Assembly (NCBI RefSeq): GCF_951229915.1 | Contig: NZ_OX579588.1 | Location: 1,178,001 to 1,242,000, forward strand | DNA: 64,000 nucleotides | Direction of reading: 5' to 3' | Source: Candidatus Ornithobacterium hominis | GTDB lineage: Bacteria; Bacteroidota; Bacteroidia; Flavobacteriales; Weeksellaceae | Part shown: one piece after another, positions 38,023 through 45,862 of the stretch | Numbering within the stretch: position 1 is the stretch's first letter | Layout: each line of letters begins with the position of its first letter | Program-made: the position numbers and the translations under genes | Notes under the pieces: model-generated | Told to the model about the DNA's origin: nothing | The model's input: only the letters and a program-made list of their open reading frames with translations | Databases searched by the model: none

Positions 38023-38621
38023 TTATACATTTAGTTCAAATTTTACTTTTTTCCCGCATAGCAACTCTTCTGTTTTGCTGAGGTTGTTCTCGTAAATGTG
38101 GACGTTACCGAGGTTGAGGGTAATGCTCTTGAGCGGCAGTTTTATCTGTCTGCTGATTAAATACAGATGATAAATATCGGCTGGCAAACCCAAACTCGCA
38201 TCGCTGGAACGCTGGTAAGCACTTACTACTAATTTTCCCGCATCTATCTGAAACTGAATAAGCGATAAACACGGCTGTTGGTTGCTTTCGGTATCGTTTT
38301 TACCGAGAAACAAAACGTAGTTCTTGCTGTTTCTCTTCTCTTTGTTGATTTTCTTGATGAGGTCTGGCAATTGCTCAAAATACGTGGGATATGAATTGAC
38401 CAAAATAGGGCCACAATAGTCCCACCAGTTTATTCCAGCTTCCTTGTAACGCTCTGTTAAGCGTTCGCCTTGTTGGAACAGCTCCAGCTCGTTTCTGAGC
38501 TTCACACGAGCGATGCCGTGCGTTTCAAATATCTCTAAAAGGTATTTGATGTTTCCTTTTTTGTTTTCTTGAATTTTACCTTTTTCAAGGATTTTTCTAA
38601 AATTTTGTAATATTTATTCAT
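38023..38621 (-). pseudogene. Thymidylate-synthase-family protein, dCMP-hydroxymethylase-like, frameshifted near the start
   Basis: The long frame (38505-38023, GTG start, 160 aa) carries the active site of thymidylate synthase: Cys79 in QQPCLS, Arg99-Ser100 and Asp102 in QRSSD, then GLPADI and HIY. Distances match E. coli TS (Cys146, Arg166, Ser167, Asp169), but position 110, where TS has Asn177, is Asp, as in T4 dCMP hydroxymethylase. The N-terminal family part is in the adjacent frame from an ATG at 38621 (MNKYYKILEK); one extra A in the five-A run near 38592-38596 would join them. It is shorter than TS at the C-terminus. It is at the phage right end, next to the transposase-type repeats. 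It may be a pseudogene, a phase-variable gene or an assembly error. Confidence 0.65.
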
Positions 38622-38649
38622 GTTTTTTAGTTTTTTCTTATTTTTGCTC

Positions 38650-38750
38650 TACCACACATTTAACCAAAAAAAGCCACAGGAACAGAAGACTTTTGTCCTC
38701 CGTAGCCTGTGGCTCTCGTTTAAATGTGTGGTAACTTTAAAGCGGAGGAC
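38650..38750. ncRNA. Long nested inverted repeat, candidate structured RNA
   Basis: A 14-bp outer stem (38650-38663 with 38720-38733) encloses a 9-bp inner stem AGCCACAGG/CCTGTGGCT (38672-38680 with 38706-38714). The loop contains GTCCTCCG (38695-38702), which is also complementary to CGGAGGAC (38743-38750) just outside, so two mutually exclusive folds or a pseudoknot are possible. It lies between the thymidylate-synthase-like gene and the spanin gene. Confidence 0.5.
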
Positions 38751-38771
38751 TTTTATACACTACCTCCAAGT

Positions 38772-38801
38772 GTTTAAATGATATTTAATTCGGTTTTAAA
38801 T
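38772..38801 (+). repeat. GTTTAAAT-type phage repeat, copy 1
   Basis: GTTTAAAT followed by ATTTAA and TTTTAAA at similar spacings to the copies at 47950 and 54827; the most diverged copy. Confidence 0.35.
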
Positions 38802-38806
38802 ACTTT

Positions 38807-39319
38807 TTAAAGCAGCTTTAAACGCCATGTTAAATAAGCTAAAACACTTAATAAAAACCCAAAGAAATAAATCCAAAAATTAAACTGAATACCTTTCAAT
38901 TCTTTTGTTTTTTCCTTCTTTTTAACTTGCCGTCTATCTATACTTTCAGACTCAACAAAAACTTTACTTTTTTCGTCTTTTTTTTCTTGAAAAGTTTGAT
39001 TAACTGATTGATTATTTGCATCTTTACTTCGTAAAAGCACTCCACCTGAAAGAGTTATTTTCTCAACCACTTTGCCGTTCAACTCATGCGTGTATGTAAG
39101 CGGAATTGAATCGTTTAAGCTTCTTAATTCAAATTTTGAATTTTCAAAGAAACTTTTTTGATTAAAGGCTTGATTGAGTGCTATTTTTGCTTCAATTAAA
39201 CTATCTAACTTTTCAATTTTTGTTTGCTGTGCTTGATATTCTTCTTGCTGAACCCTTACTTTTTTAGTTCCGCAGGAAAAAAGAAAAAGCAGACTAAATA
39301 ATAACATAGCCTTCTGCAT
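38807..39319 (-). CDS. Putative unimolecular spanin (u-spanin)
   Basis: A 170-aa protein with a lipoprotein signal at the N-terminus (LFLFSC, Cys16) and a single transmembrane helix at the C-terminus (about 148-166, FWIYFFGFLLSVLAYLTW), joined by a charged, partly coiled periplasmic region. That topology, outer-membrane lipid anchor plus inner-membrane helix, is that of unimolecular spanins such as phage T1 gp11, which fuse the two membranes in the last step of lysis. The gene overlaps the end of the endolysin gene by 26 bases, as spanins often do. There is no sequence family match by eye; the call rests on topology and position. Confidence 0.6.
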   Translation of the reverse strand: MQKAMLLFSLLFLFSCGTKKVRVQQEEYQAQQTKIEKLDSLIEAKIALNQAFNQKSFFENSKFELRSLNDSIPLTYTHELNGKVVEKITLSGGVLLRSKDANNQSVNQTFQEKKDEKSKVFVESESIDRRQVKKKEKTKELKGIQFNFWIYFFGFLLSVLAYLTWRLKLL

Positions 39320-39776
39320 CTTTTCTTAAGTTTTTCAATGATTGAACAGAGTGCCCAAATGTTTTCTGAAAATGTGGCATATCCCTGAACGTTCGCCAAT
39401 CGCCACCCCATTCCCAGCCGTGGCGTTTGAAAATGAGAACAACCTCCATCCAGTCGGCTTGTTTATCGCCGTCCCAGTCTGCTTTTACGTCCCAGCTCGC
39501 AGACTTTCCGTCTATGATAAGCGCCATATCTACAGCAAGGGCGTAATTGTGTACACTGCTTCCGCCACGTGCATTGGTTACCCGTTTGCCTGGCTTGGTT
39601 CTGCCTTGTGCATAGAGTGCGTTTTGCTCCGCAATTGTTCGGTATCCCTGTGTAATCCTGAGCTTTGCTCTTCCTGTAAGTGCCCTGTCGCATTCTTGAA
39701 TGATTTGTTCTAATTCTGGCCTGATTTTAGGGTGTAATTTCTCCACTTTCTCTCTTGTGGGCTTATCCTGTATCAT
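39294..39776 (-). CDS. Phage endolysin, M15 L-alanyl-D-glutamate peptidase type
   Basis: A 160-aa peptidase of family M15 (T5 endolysin type) that cuts peptidoglycan cross-bridge peptides. Metal-binding motifs are SSVHNYALAVDMAL (His and Asp ligands) and the late GDWRTFRDMPHFQ with the third His; the first helix has the usual LRITQGYRTIAEQNALYAQG. No signal peptide, so it needs a holin for release. It is first in the lysis cassette and overlaps the u-spanin candidate. Confidence 0.9.
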   Translation of the reverse strand: MIQDKPTREKVEKLHPKIRPELEQIIQECDRALTGRAKLRITQGYRTIAEQNALYAQGRTKPGKRVTNARGGSSVHNYALAVDMALIIDGKSASWDVKADWDGDKQADWMEVVLIFKRHGWEWGGDWRTFRDMPHFQKTFGHSVQSLKNLRKDAEGYVII

Positions 39777-39803
39777 TTTTTTATTTTCAGATTAAAATAT
39801 TTT

Positions 39804-40211
39804 TTAAGGCTTAAAAAATTTCTCAAAATTCTCCTCTCGGTGTTTGATTCTTTTATTAATCCAGTGCTCGCAGTGATTGGGGACTGACTTGTCTAATTTG
39901 TCTACCAATTTTCTGAGTTTTTCGCCTTTTTCAGAAAGGGTTTTAGCTCTTGAGTTCTTGCCTAAAACACTAGATATGGTTTCTTTCCTATGCCCGAAGT
40001 GGTGGATTGAATTCGGGGTTAAAAGCTTGCGGTTTAGTAATGTTTTGAATTCTGAATTTGCAAAAACGTCTAAATTCACTGCCGATTTATAATCATAACC
40101 CTTTGTACTTCCATATACTTTACGCACGGCTCGTTTATTCCACCAAGTAAGTGGAAAAAATAATCCATAAGCTACTAGCCATAATATTTTATTTTTAATC
40201 CAGTTTTTCAT
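39804..40211 (-). CDS. Small phage membrane protein, possible holin
   Basis: A 135-aa protein with a hydrophobic helix at residues 8-25 (KILWLVAYGLFFPLTWW) and a basic soluble remainder. No family recognised. It lies 27 bases upstream of the endolysin, with an AAGGCTT repeat between, so a holin or lysis-regulating role is possible but unproven; the single helix with a long C-terminal domain is unlike most holins. Confidence 0.4.
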   Translation of the reverse strand: MKNWIKNKILWLVAYGLFFPLTWWNKRAVRKVYGSTKGYDYKSAVNLDVFANSEFKTLLNRKLLTPNSIHHFGHRKETISSVLGKNSRAKTLSEKGEKLRKLVDKLDKSVPNHCEHWINKRIKHREENFEKFFKP

Positions 40212-40236
40212 GATTTTTTAAAGGCTTTAAAAATTT

Positions 40237-40722
40237 TTACTCAATAATGTCTTTGACTACTTCTTCTGTAGGTTCTTCCAAATTTTGGGTAGGGGCACTT
40301 CCTTCGTCAAATAAATTATTCTTATCATCAATATGAATTGAGTTTTGAAGAATGTCTTTTAAGGGAGTGGGGTTGGAATAAATCTCTTTAATGAAGTACT
40401 CATACGCAGGGTGTTTAATTGGGTTTCCTGCCTCATCTAACACAGGCTCTCCTTGCGGATTCCTTTCAAAAACTTCATAAGAATTATCTACTTTCCAGTC
40501 CCTGCCCCTTTGTCTTACTTTGTGTGTGAATTCAGGTAAAGGCTCTCCTTTTTGATTAAAATAGAGCATGTCTGCATCATGGTCAATGATTTTAAATTTT
40601 TCAGAAATGTTAGCCCCGAAGTAGTCAATTATTCTTATTAGCCCTGACTTTGGGTGATTGCTGATTTGTAGCTGAAATTGCCCTTTAAATTCGTACTTTG
40701 AGAGGTCTATTGTTTTTTTCAT
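40237..40722 (-). CDS. Phage tail-fibre-associated protein, unknown
   Basis: A 161-aa soluble protein with no recognised domain. It overlaps the fibre-like gene upstream by 4 bases (ATGA-type coupling) and follows the collar-fibre gene, the position where Mu-like phages keep fibre-assembly chaperones. The acidic C-terminus (EEPTEEVVKDIIE) and the DEAGNPIKHPAYEY segment could fit a chaperone, but this is inference from position. Confidence 0.4.
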   Translation of the reverse strand: MKKTIDLSKYEFKGQFQLQISNHPKSGLIRIIDYFGANISEKFKIIDHDADMLYFNQKGEPLPEFTHKVRQRGRDWKVDNSYEVFERNPQGEPVLDEAGNPIKHPAYEYFIKEIYSNPTPLKDILQNSIHIDDKNNLFDEGSAPTQNLEEPTEEVVKDIIE

Positions 40723-42014
40723 ATTCTGTTAACTTTAACTTGTGTGATTTTTGCTTGTGGATTTTCAAATCTTAGTTTATAATTATCATCCCCTAACGTA
40801 TATTGAGTTACATTTAAATTCCCATCTGGGAGTCCAAGATTTCCTATTGCATAAGGCGTGTAAGCTATTACAATAATGGAATTCTCTATTTTGTACAGAT
40901 AATAATAATTCTTGTTGATGATGGATTTTCTGTAATGACCCAGCCCATACACACCTCCAGCCGAACCTAACTCAAGTCTGTTTATTCCATTCTGATTCTG
41001 GGTTTTTGTTCCATAAAAAGTGAAAAACCCAACGGCACTTCCTATTCTTTTGTGGTCTTCAACTAAAAATTTAATGGCTACATTTTCATTTTTTTTAAAT
41101 ATGAAATCCTTTGTTTCAGCCAGCATCACAGGTTTTAACTTGTCTGTAGTTTGGTAATAATTGTCCAGCTCTTTATTATACTTCAATTCAAATCCTCTCC
41201 CTTCATTTAGCAACTTTGCAGCTTCAGGTTTTCTGTTATCCAAAGTCTCAACCCTCCAAAAATTTTCAGGGACAGCCTCCCAACCCTCTTCACTTTTCCA
41301 GCTTTCTAATGCGTGTTGGATTTGTAGTTGATAGCTGTCAGGTTTAGTCCAGTTTGGGTATATATGGTTTACACTAACTTCTTGAGGAAAAGCAAACTGC
41401 AAATTCACAATGGGTAAATCAGTTTTTTTTGCAAGAGTCCCATCAGCATTGACTACGAGTTTTTCTGAAAAAGTTACATCTTCACTCTCTTTCAGGGAGA
41501 TGTTTTTGAAGTCTAATCTTCCTTGCACGTCAATTTCTCTGATGACATTGGGCAAAATAGTTTGATTATTGTTAGACAGATTAGAGACTTCTTCAATTCC
41601 TAATTTCTCTCTCCATTTTTCTACATCATCCTCTGCGAGGTTTTCAGCTGTTTTATTTGCTTTGGTGGTTAAGTCTATGTTGTCTAGGAGGTTATCCACT
41701 TGGGCTTTTGTATAGCCCGTTCCTTGGATTGTTTCACCTCCTTTTTCATAGTCATGGGTAAGCACCCGCATAGCTCCAACTAGTGAAGTCTTTTCATCGT
41801 CACTTAGGTTGCTGGCATCTTTGAGTAGATAATTTTGCAACGAGCCGTCTGCGGATAAACTTTGCAGAAATTCATCCCAATTTTCAATAGCGTTTTGGGG
41901 GATTTTTTCGTCTTTGTGCCAGTAAGAGTCCATCCAGTTCCAGAACTGCTCTTGCGTGGGTTTTAGGAAATTCCTAAACCAGCTTTTGATTGTATTTTTA
42001 TCTGTCTTTGCCAT
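40719..42014 (-). CDS. Putative phage tail fibre protein
   Basis: A 431-aa protein. The N-terminal part (residues 1-30, KSWFRNFLKPTQEQFWNWMDSYWHKDE, given here in part) is a start I have seen on Bacteroidota phage fibres; a helical linker with TGYTKAQVDNLLDNIDLTTKAN follows, then a beta-rich C-terminal half of about 220 residues that is likely to be the receptor-binding part. It is just downstream of the collar protein. Family assignment is by position and architecture. Confidence 0.55.
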   Translation of the reverse strand: MAKTDKNTIKSWFRNFLKPTQEQFWNWMDSYWHKDEKIPQNAIENWDEFLQSLSADGSLQNYLLKDASNLSDDEKTSLVGAMRVLTHDYEKGGETIQGTGYTKAQVDNLLDNIDLTTKANKTAENLAEDDVEKWREKLGIEEVSNLSNNNQTILPNVIREIDVQGRLDFKNISLKESEDVTFSEKLVVNADGTLAKKTDLPIVNLQFAFPQEVSVNHIYPNWTKPDSYQLQIQHALESWKSEEGWEAVPENFWRVETLDNRKPEAAKLLNEGRGFELKYNKELDNYYQTTDKLKPVMLAETKDFIFKKNENVAIKFLVEDHKRIGSAVGFFTFYGTKTQNQNGINRLELGSAGGVYGLGHYRKSIINKNYYYLYKIENSIIVIAYTPYAIGNLGLPDGNLNVTQYTLGDDNYKLRFENPQAKITQVKVNRI

Positions 42015-42018
42015 TTTT

Positions 42019-42897
42019 CTAAATTCCTTTGAACATGATGAATGCTAATGTGTAGTAAGCTGGGCGATTGTCAATCGGTTGAGCCTCACCGTTAAGCCCT
42101 CCAGCACTTTGAGTCACGCCTGAGAGTGTTATAAATTCGCTGTCGGTTTTTGAATTTCTATAGTAAATGTACCTGTTGTCATCATCAGATTTAGCAGGAC
42201 CTGAAAGGCTCTCACCTACGTACTGTGTGCCACTAACGGCTTTTTTGCGGATGGTCTTTTCAATATAATAAGCATCTTTGAAGCTATGTGAGTGCGAACC
42301 ATGGGCACTAAAATCGTGCGAGTGTGGCGGCATGTTAACCGCTTTCAGTGTAATACGATCTTCACCACCTCTTGTGCCTAAATCATTTTGATTTTCAGCT
42401 CCACGAATGAATTTATTTCGCAAGTCAGGCGTTCCGTTCTGCCCATCACACAACACCCAACCTGCAGGAATTTCATTGATTTTCCCGCTCCACATGGATA
42501 TTAAACCCACGGGCGTTAATGCTTTTTGTAATATTTTGATAGGTGTAATTCTTGTGAAATTCGCCCAGGGATAAACTGTAGTTCCGTTGCCAAATTGGGC
42601 TTTTCGCACCACTTCTACATCTCTTGCTACACCATCCTCAAACTGCTTTTGCGTGCGAGTTTCTACAATCACAACATTTGTGGCCAAAGTCCCACCCGTG
42701 AAGGGTAAAATTTCACCATTAATATACACCGTTCCATTGCTGACTTGAGAGCCTGAAACTTCACATCCGCTCAAAATAGTCAAATCTCCTGCGATTTCGC
42801 CAAAATTTTGCATCAGCAATAGGCTTGCTTGCATAAAGTCGAGCGTATTCGTTGTTAACGGGAAACCGCCTGTTTGTTGTACGTTTAATTTATTCAT
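42019..42897 (-). CDS. Phage tail-collar fibre protein
   Basis: A 292-aa fibre protein with the tail-collar domain (PF07484 type): SMWSGKINEIPAGWVLCDGQNGTPDL (residues about 132-157) leading to NKFIRG, then a His-rich HSHDFSAHGSHSHSF region and the closing NRPAYYTLAFIMFKGI. The histidine cluster could bind metal as in long tail fibres of T4. It overlaps the next gene upstream by 4 bases. Confidence 0.85.
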   Translation of the reverse strand: MNKLNVQQTGGFPLTTNTLDFMQASLLLMQNFGEIAGDLTILSGCEVSGSQVSNGTVYINGEILPFTGGTLATNVVIVETRTQKQFEDGVARDVEVVRKAQFGNGTTVYPWANFTRITPIKILQKALTPVGLISMWSGKINEIPAGWVLCDGQNGTPDLRNKFIRGAENQNDLGTRGGEDRITLKAVNMPPHSHDFSAHGSHSHSFKDAYYIEKTIRKKAVSGTQYVGESLSGPAKSDDDNRYIYYRNSKTDSEFITLSGVTQSAGGLNGEAQPIDNRPAYYTLAFIMFKGI

Positions 42898-43373
42898 ATG
42901 ATTTCATATCTTTTGGATGCTAAGCGATAGAAATCTATCAACGCTCGCATTTTGTTTTTATCAAAATTTAAATCCGATGGAACGTGAACGTAAAAGTCCA
43001 CACCTGTTTTTGCGTATGCCGATTGCCTGTGCAGGTAAGTCGGGTTGTTCACCGCTTCTGCATTTAGCCATTTGGGTTTATTTTCTCCTTCTGTATAGAT
43101 GTAGAAAGGTTTTGCCCCAGCTCCGTTATCTATTCTAATTCTACGCAACTGTGAGTCAAATTCATCGTTCAACACTTTGCGTAGATAGCACACCTGCCCG
43201 TTGTGTCTAAGCTTGTATAAATTTTGCATCCTGTTATTGTGCCATTCAGCATAGAGCTGAGCGATTGGGAAAATAAGCACACGCAGCCACGCCTGCATTT
43301 TCTTTTTTCTGAGAAAAGTTGGCGTCAGTAAAACGCTTAGTTTATTAAAATCTATTTCAGTCCATTTAGACAT
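42894..43373 (-). CDS. Phage baseplate/tail protein at the gpI (Mu gp48) position
   Basis: A 159-aa soluble protein with no clear domain signature. It follows the baseplate-J-like gene with an 8-base overlap and precedes the collar fibre, exactly where Mu has gp48 and P2 has gpI, the proteins that join fibres to the baseplate. Functional inference is positional. Confidence 0.5.
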   Translation of the reverse strand: MSKWTEIDFNKLSVLLTPTFLRKKKMQAWLRVLIFPIAQLYAEWHNNRMQNLYKLRHNGQVCYLRKVLNDEFDSQLRRIRIDNGAGAKPFYIYTEGENKPKWLNAEAVNNPTYLHRQSAYAKTGVDFYVHVPSDLNFDKNKMRALIDFYRLASKRYEII

Positions 43374-44247
43374 AATTTATTGTGCTTAGTGTGTTAGGTT
43401 CGTCATTATTATCAAAATTCACAGTGAAATAGCCCGAAACAGGTATTTTGCTCATGTATATATTGTCATAGCTGCCGTAGGTGTTCACTTCTGCATCTAT
43501 CCACGCCGTTTGGGCGTTATTGGAAACTAAATCCAACACCCCTGGAGCTGCCAAAATCTTTTCTTCTAATTTCTGTATAGAAAGTTCACCATTGAATGGA
43601 AGCTCTTTCATAAATGCTTGTATAGCTTCTTTTACGGGTTCTTTTCCGTTTAAAATATTTACGCCGTTTTCGTTCAAAACCAAAGGGTCTCGTTTGATGG
43701 TTAAATTTAGCTTGAGCAAATCGGGCAGATAATTAATAATCGTCAGCTTCACGCCAGCATCACGGATTTCATTCATGTAATGGTCAAATGAGGCTTTCAC
43801 GTTTTCAGTTCCATTTTGTCCGTCTGAAATGGGGGCGAGTTTTCCTGTTTGATTTTCTCCTGCAATTTTGACGATAAGGCGGCTTTGGTCTTCGCTTTCT
43901 ACTATTGCGGCGTATTTCACCAGCTTTGCTTTTTCGATTTCTTGGAGTGTTGCGTTTTCGGTATCAAATACATCTGAGTCTGTTTTTAAATCAAACCCAT
44001 ACAAGAAAGCCAAAGCTTTGTTTCTGTACCAGCGTGCCGTGTGTGGGCTTTGTTGGTATAATTCTGTGGTTAGCTCGGCCTTATGTTTATCAAAAAGCAT
44101 CTCCAGTGTCCAAGCACAGAAAGCGACAATGTATATCCATAGCCGCCAAATTGCCGTGCGGCTGGTGGAGTTCAAATCTGCTAATGCGGGTTCGCTCTGC
44201 TTGATTTGGTGCATTTCTGCTTGTATTTCTTCTATGGTTCGTGCCAT
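43366..44247 (-). CDS. Baseplate J-like protein
   Basis: A 293-aa protein of the baseplate wedge. The N-terminal amphipathic helices, the central linker GENQTGKLAPISDGQNGTEN, and the C-terminal ITIINYLPDLLKLNLTI-KRDP beta region (quoted in parts) with the closing NYLSTINYV-like end correspond to the gpJ/gp47 family as annotated in Bacteroidota Mu-like phages. It is shorter than Mu gp47 (about 360 aa). Confidence 0.65.
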   Translation of the reverse strand: MARTIEEIQAEMHQIKQSEPALADLNSTSRTAIWRLWIYIVAFCAWTLEMLFDKHKAELTTELYQQSPHTARWYRNKALAFLYGFDLKTDSDVFDTENATLQEIEKAKLVKYAAIVESEDQSRLIVKIAGENQTGKLAPISDGQNGTENVKASFDHYMNEIRDAGVKLTIINYLPDLLKLNLTIKRDPLVLNENGVNILNGKEPVKEAIQAFMKELPFNGELSIQKLEEKILAAPGVLDLVSNNAQTAWIDAEVNTYGSYDNIYMSKIPVSGYFTVNFDNNDEPNTLSTINYV

Positions 44248-44257
44248 TTTATGTTAT

Positions 44258-44345
44258 TTTTTTTTAAGGCTTTATCCTATCCCCAGCCCTTTCCCAAGGA
44301 AAGGGAGTTGACGTGCATTTAAAAATCTCATTTTTTTTAAGGCTT
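44258..44345 (+). repeat. 88-bp dispersed repeat, copy 1
   Basis: Nearly identical (about two mismatches) to 63671-63758 in the same orientation. It includes the palindrome CCCTTTCCCAAGGAAAGGG and is bounded on both sides by AAGGCTT elements. It fills the gap between the baseplate-J and tail-X genes; two more AAGGCTT elements follow up to 44395. Confidence 0.9.
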
Positions 44346-44414
44346 AATTTTTTTTAGTTAAAAGAAGGTTTTTTTTAAGGCTTTAGAAATTTTTCTAGTT
44401 TGCATTTAATGCGT

Positions 44415-44726
44415 TCAGCTTGCTACTTTAAAATCATGATTAATTGCCCAAGCGCTTATGCCTTCTTGTATTTCTTCAGTACCATTATCACCTGCAGTGA
44501 TCACTTGTATCGCCGTGGCTGGTTGTATGTTTTTTGCTGTGTAATAGTTGTATATATCATTATTTTTTGTCAAATCATTTGGAATGTTTAAACGGCTCCC
44601 AATAGCCAAATCATCGGTAAGGCTAATGCCGTTTGCTACTGCAATATCAAAAGCATTTTCTACGCTGCCTGTGTGTTGCAGGGCGAGGTCTAATAGGGAT
44701 TGGTTATGTAGGGTGGTTATTTGCAT
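44415..44726 (-). CDS. Tail protein X-like LysM protein
   Basis: A 103-aa protein with the phage LysM/tail-X pattern: SLLDLALQHTGSVENAFDIAVANG, then GSRLNIPN. Tail X is a small baseplate-associated component of contractile tails. It overlaps the next upstream gene by 10 bases. In Mu-like Bacteroidota phages this protein usually follows the hub and spike genes, as here. Confidence 0.7.
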   Translation of the reverse strand: MQITTLHNQSLLDLALQHTGSVENAFDIAVANGISLTDDLAIGSRLNIPNDLTKNNDIYNYYTAKNIQPATAIQVITAGDNGTEEIQEGISAWAINHDFKVAS

Positions 44727-45061
44727 TCTCTTAGTTGTTTATTTTCTTTGCGTAATTGTTCATTTTCAAGCTTCAGATTTGCTATGATTCTTTTATGTAA
44801 AGCAATTTCATCTTCTAACAGACGAATTTTTCTATCGTGCATCACCTCAAATTCTTTGTATTTATTCTCATACCGCACGCTTAAATCATCCAGCATATTT
44901 TGATACAACTTTACACGCTTCTCATCATTCTCTGTTTCCAGCCCCTTCACCTCTGCATTATTTCGCTTTCTACCAAATAACCACCCGAAAAATCCACCTA
45001 AAAAAGCAGGAGCTACATAGCCTAAAATATCTCTTACTATTTCAAAATTTTCATACATCAC
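44717..45061 (-). CDS. Membrane-anchored coiled-coil phage protein
   Basis: A 114-aa protein with one N-terminal hydrophobic segment (ILGYVAPAFLGGFFGWLFG, about 12-30) and a long charged coiled coil to the end (HKRIIANLKLENEQLRKENK). No function recognised. It sits between tail X and the W-like gene, overlapping both (10 and 4 bases), so it belongs to the tail transcript; a holin or lysis-timing role is one possibility. Confidence 0.5.
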   Translation of the reverse strand: MMYENFEIVRDILGYVAPAFLGGFFGWLFGRKRNNAEVKGLETENDEKRVKLYQNMLDDLSVRYENKYKEFEVMHDRKIRLLEDEIALHKRIIANLKLENEQLRKENKQLRECK

Positions 45062-45351
45062 ACTTCTATTTTTAAATTTTTATAATCAGGCTCAAAATCA
45101 ATGTTAGGGGATTGGTAACCATCATAATTCAATTGTATTCTTAAATCTCTTTTAAACCTTACTGGTTTGGTGTTTGTTTTCAAATAATTCTGAACTCCAA
45201 AGCCAAGCGTTGGGTGTTGTTTGTATTCTCCTGGTTGTGCAATTACAATATGTTCTACATGCTGCATATCACTTTCTTCTATCAGAAAGTCACCATTTCT
45301 GAAGATAAGCTCACCCAAAGCGTCAACTTGTATGTCTCTTCTGCTATTCAT
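45058..45351 (-). CDS. Baseplate wedge protein, gpW/gp25-like
   Basis: A 97-aa protein with the fold pattern of the gp25/gpW lysozyme-like family: DALGELIFRNGDFLIEES at the N-terminus, QHPTLGFGVQNYL in the middle and LRIQLNYDGYQSPNIDF. These proteins join the wedges of contractile-tail baseplates. The position between spike and J is right. Overlaps the spike gene by 8 bases. Confidence 0.7.
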   Translation of the reverse strand: MNSRRDIQVDALGELIFRNGDFLIEESDMQHVEHIVIAQPGEYKQHPTLGFGVQNYLKTNTKPVRFKRDLRIQLNYDGYQSPNIDFEPDYKNLKIEV

Positions 45352-45862
45352 TCAATAAATTTGACACACGAGTTGGATACACATTTTCAAACTTCATTTT
45401 CATTGCTTCTGCCAAAGGAATTACTTGTGCAGCTCCAGCTTTTGTGGCCGTTTGTTTTAAATAATCACAGAGCAACTTAAGATCATCAATCAAATCATTC
45501 AACAAAGCTTTTAGATTTTCAGATTCCGTGAGAAACTTCAATCTGCCATCAGCCATCTCAAACTCGGCTCCTTTCACTTTATAGAAAATTCTTTCAACTT
45601 CTGTCGTCTGCACAATAGCTGTTTCTTGCTCTTCACCATCAACAACCAGGCAAAGCACTTCGCTTCCTATCGCAGGAACTACTAATAAACCACTATCAAA
45701 ATTACCTTCAATAGCCTGTAATCGAACGTCTTCTAAGTCTGAAAGATTACCATCTCTTTCAACTTTACATACATTTCCATTTACTTCTACTACTTTTCCA
45801 ACCGTAGCATTTATCTTGCTTTTAGCTATCTTTCTGATAGCTTGATTAAAAACTTCTGTCAT
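45344..45862 (-). CDS. Baseplate spike protein (gpV/gp45-like)
   Basis: A 172-aa protein with an N-terminal OB-like region (INATVGKVVEVNGNVCKVE, VVPAIGSEVLCLVV) typical of phage central spikes, and a helical C-terminal part. It follows the hub gene and precedes the wedge gene, overlapping each by 4 to 8 bases. In Mu the corresponding gene is 45. The usual spike tip with bound metal is not visible. Confidence 0.6.
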   Translation of the reverse strand: MTEVFNQAIRKIAKSKINATVGKVVEVNGNVCKVERDGNLSDLEDVRLQAIEGNFDSGLLVVPAIGSEVLCLVVDGEEQETAIVQTTEVERIFYKVKGAEFEMADGRLKFLTESENLKALLNDLIDDLKLLCDYLKQTATKAGAAQVIPLAEAMKMKFENVYPTRVSNLLNE

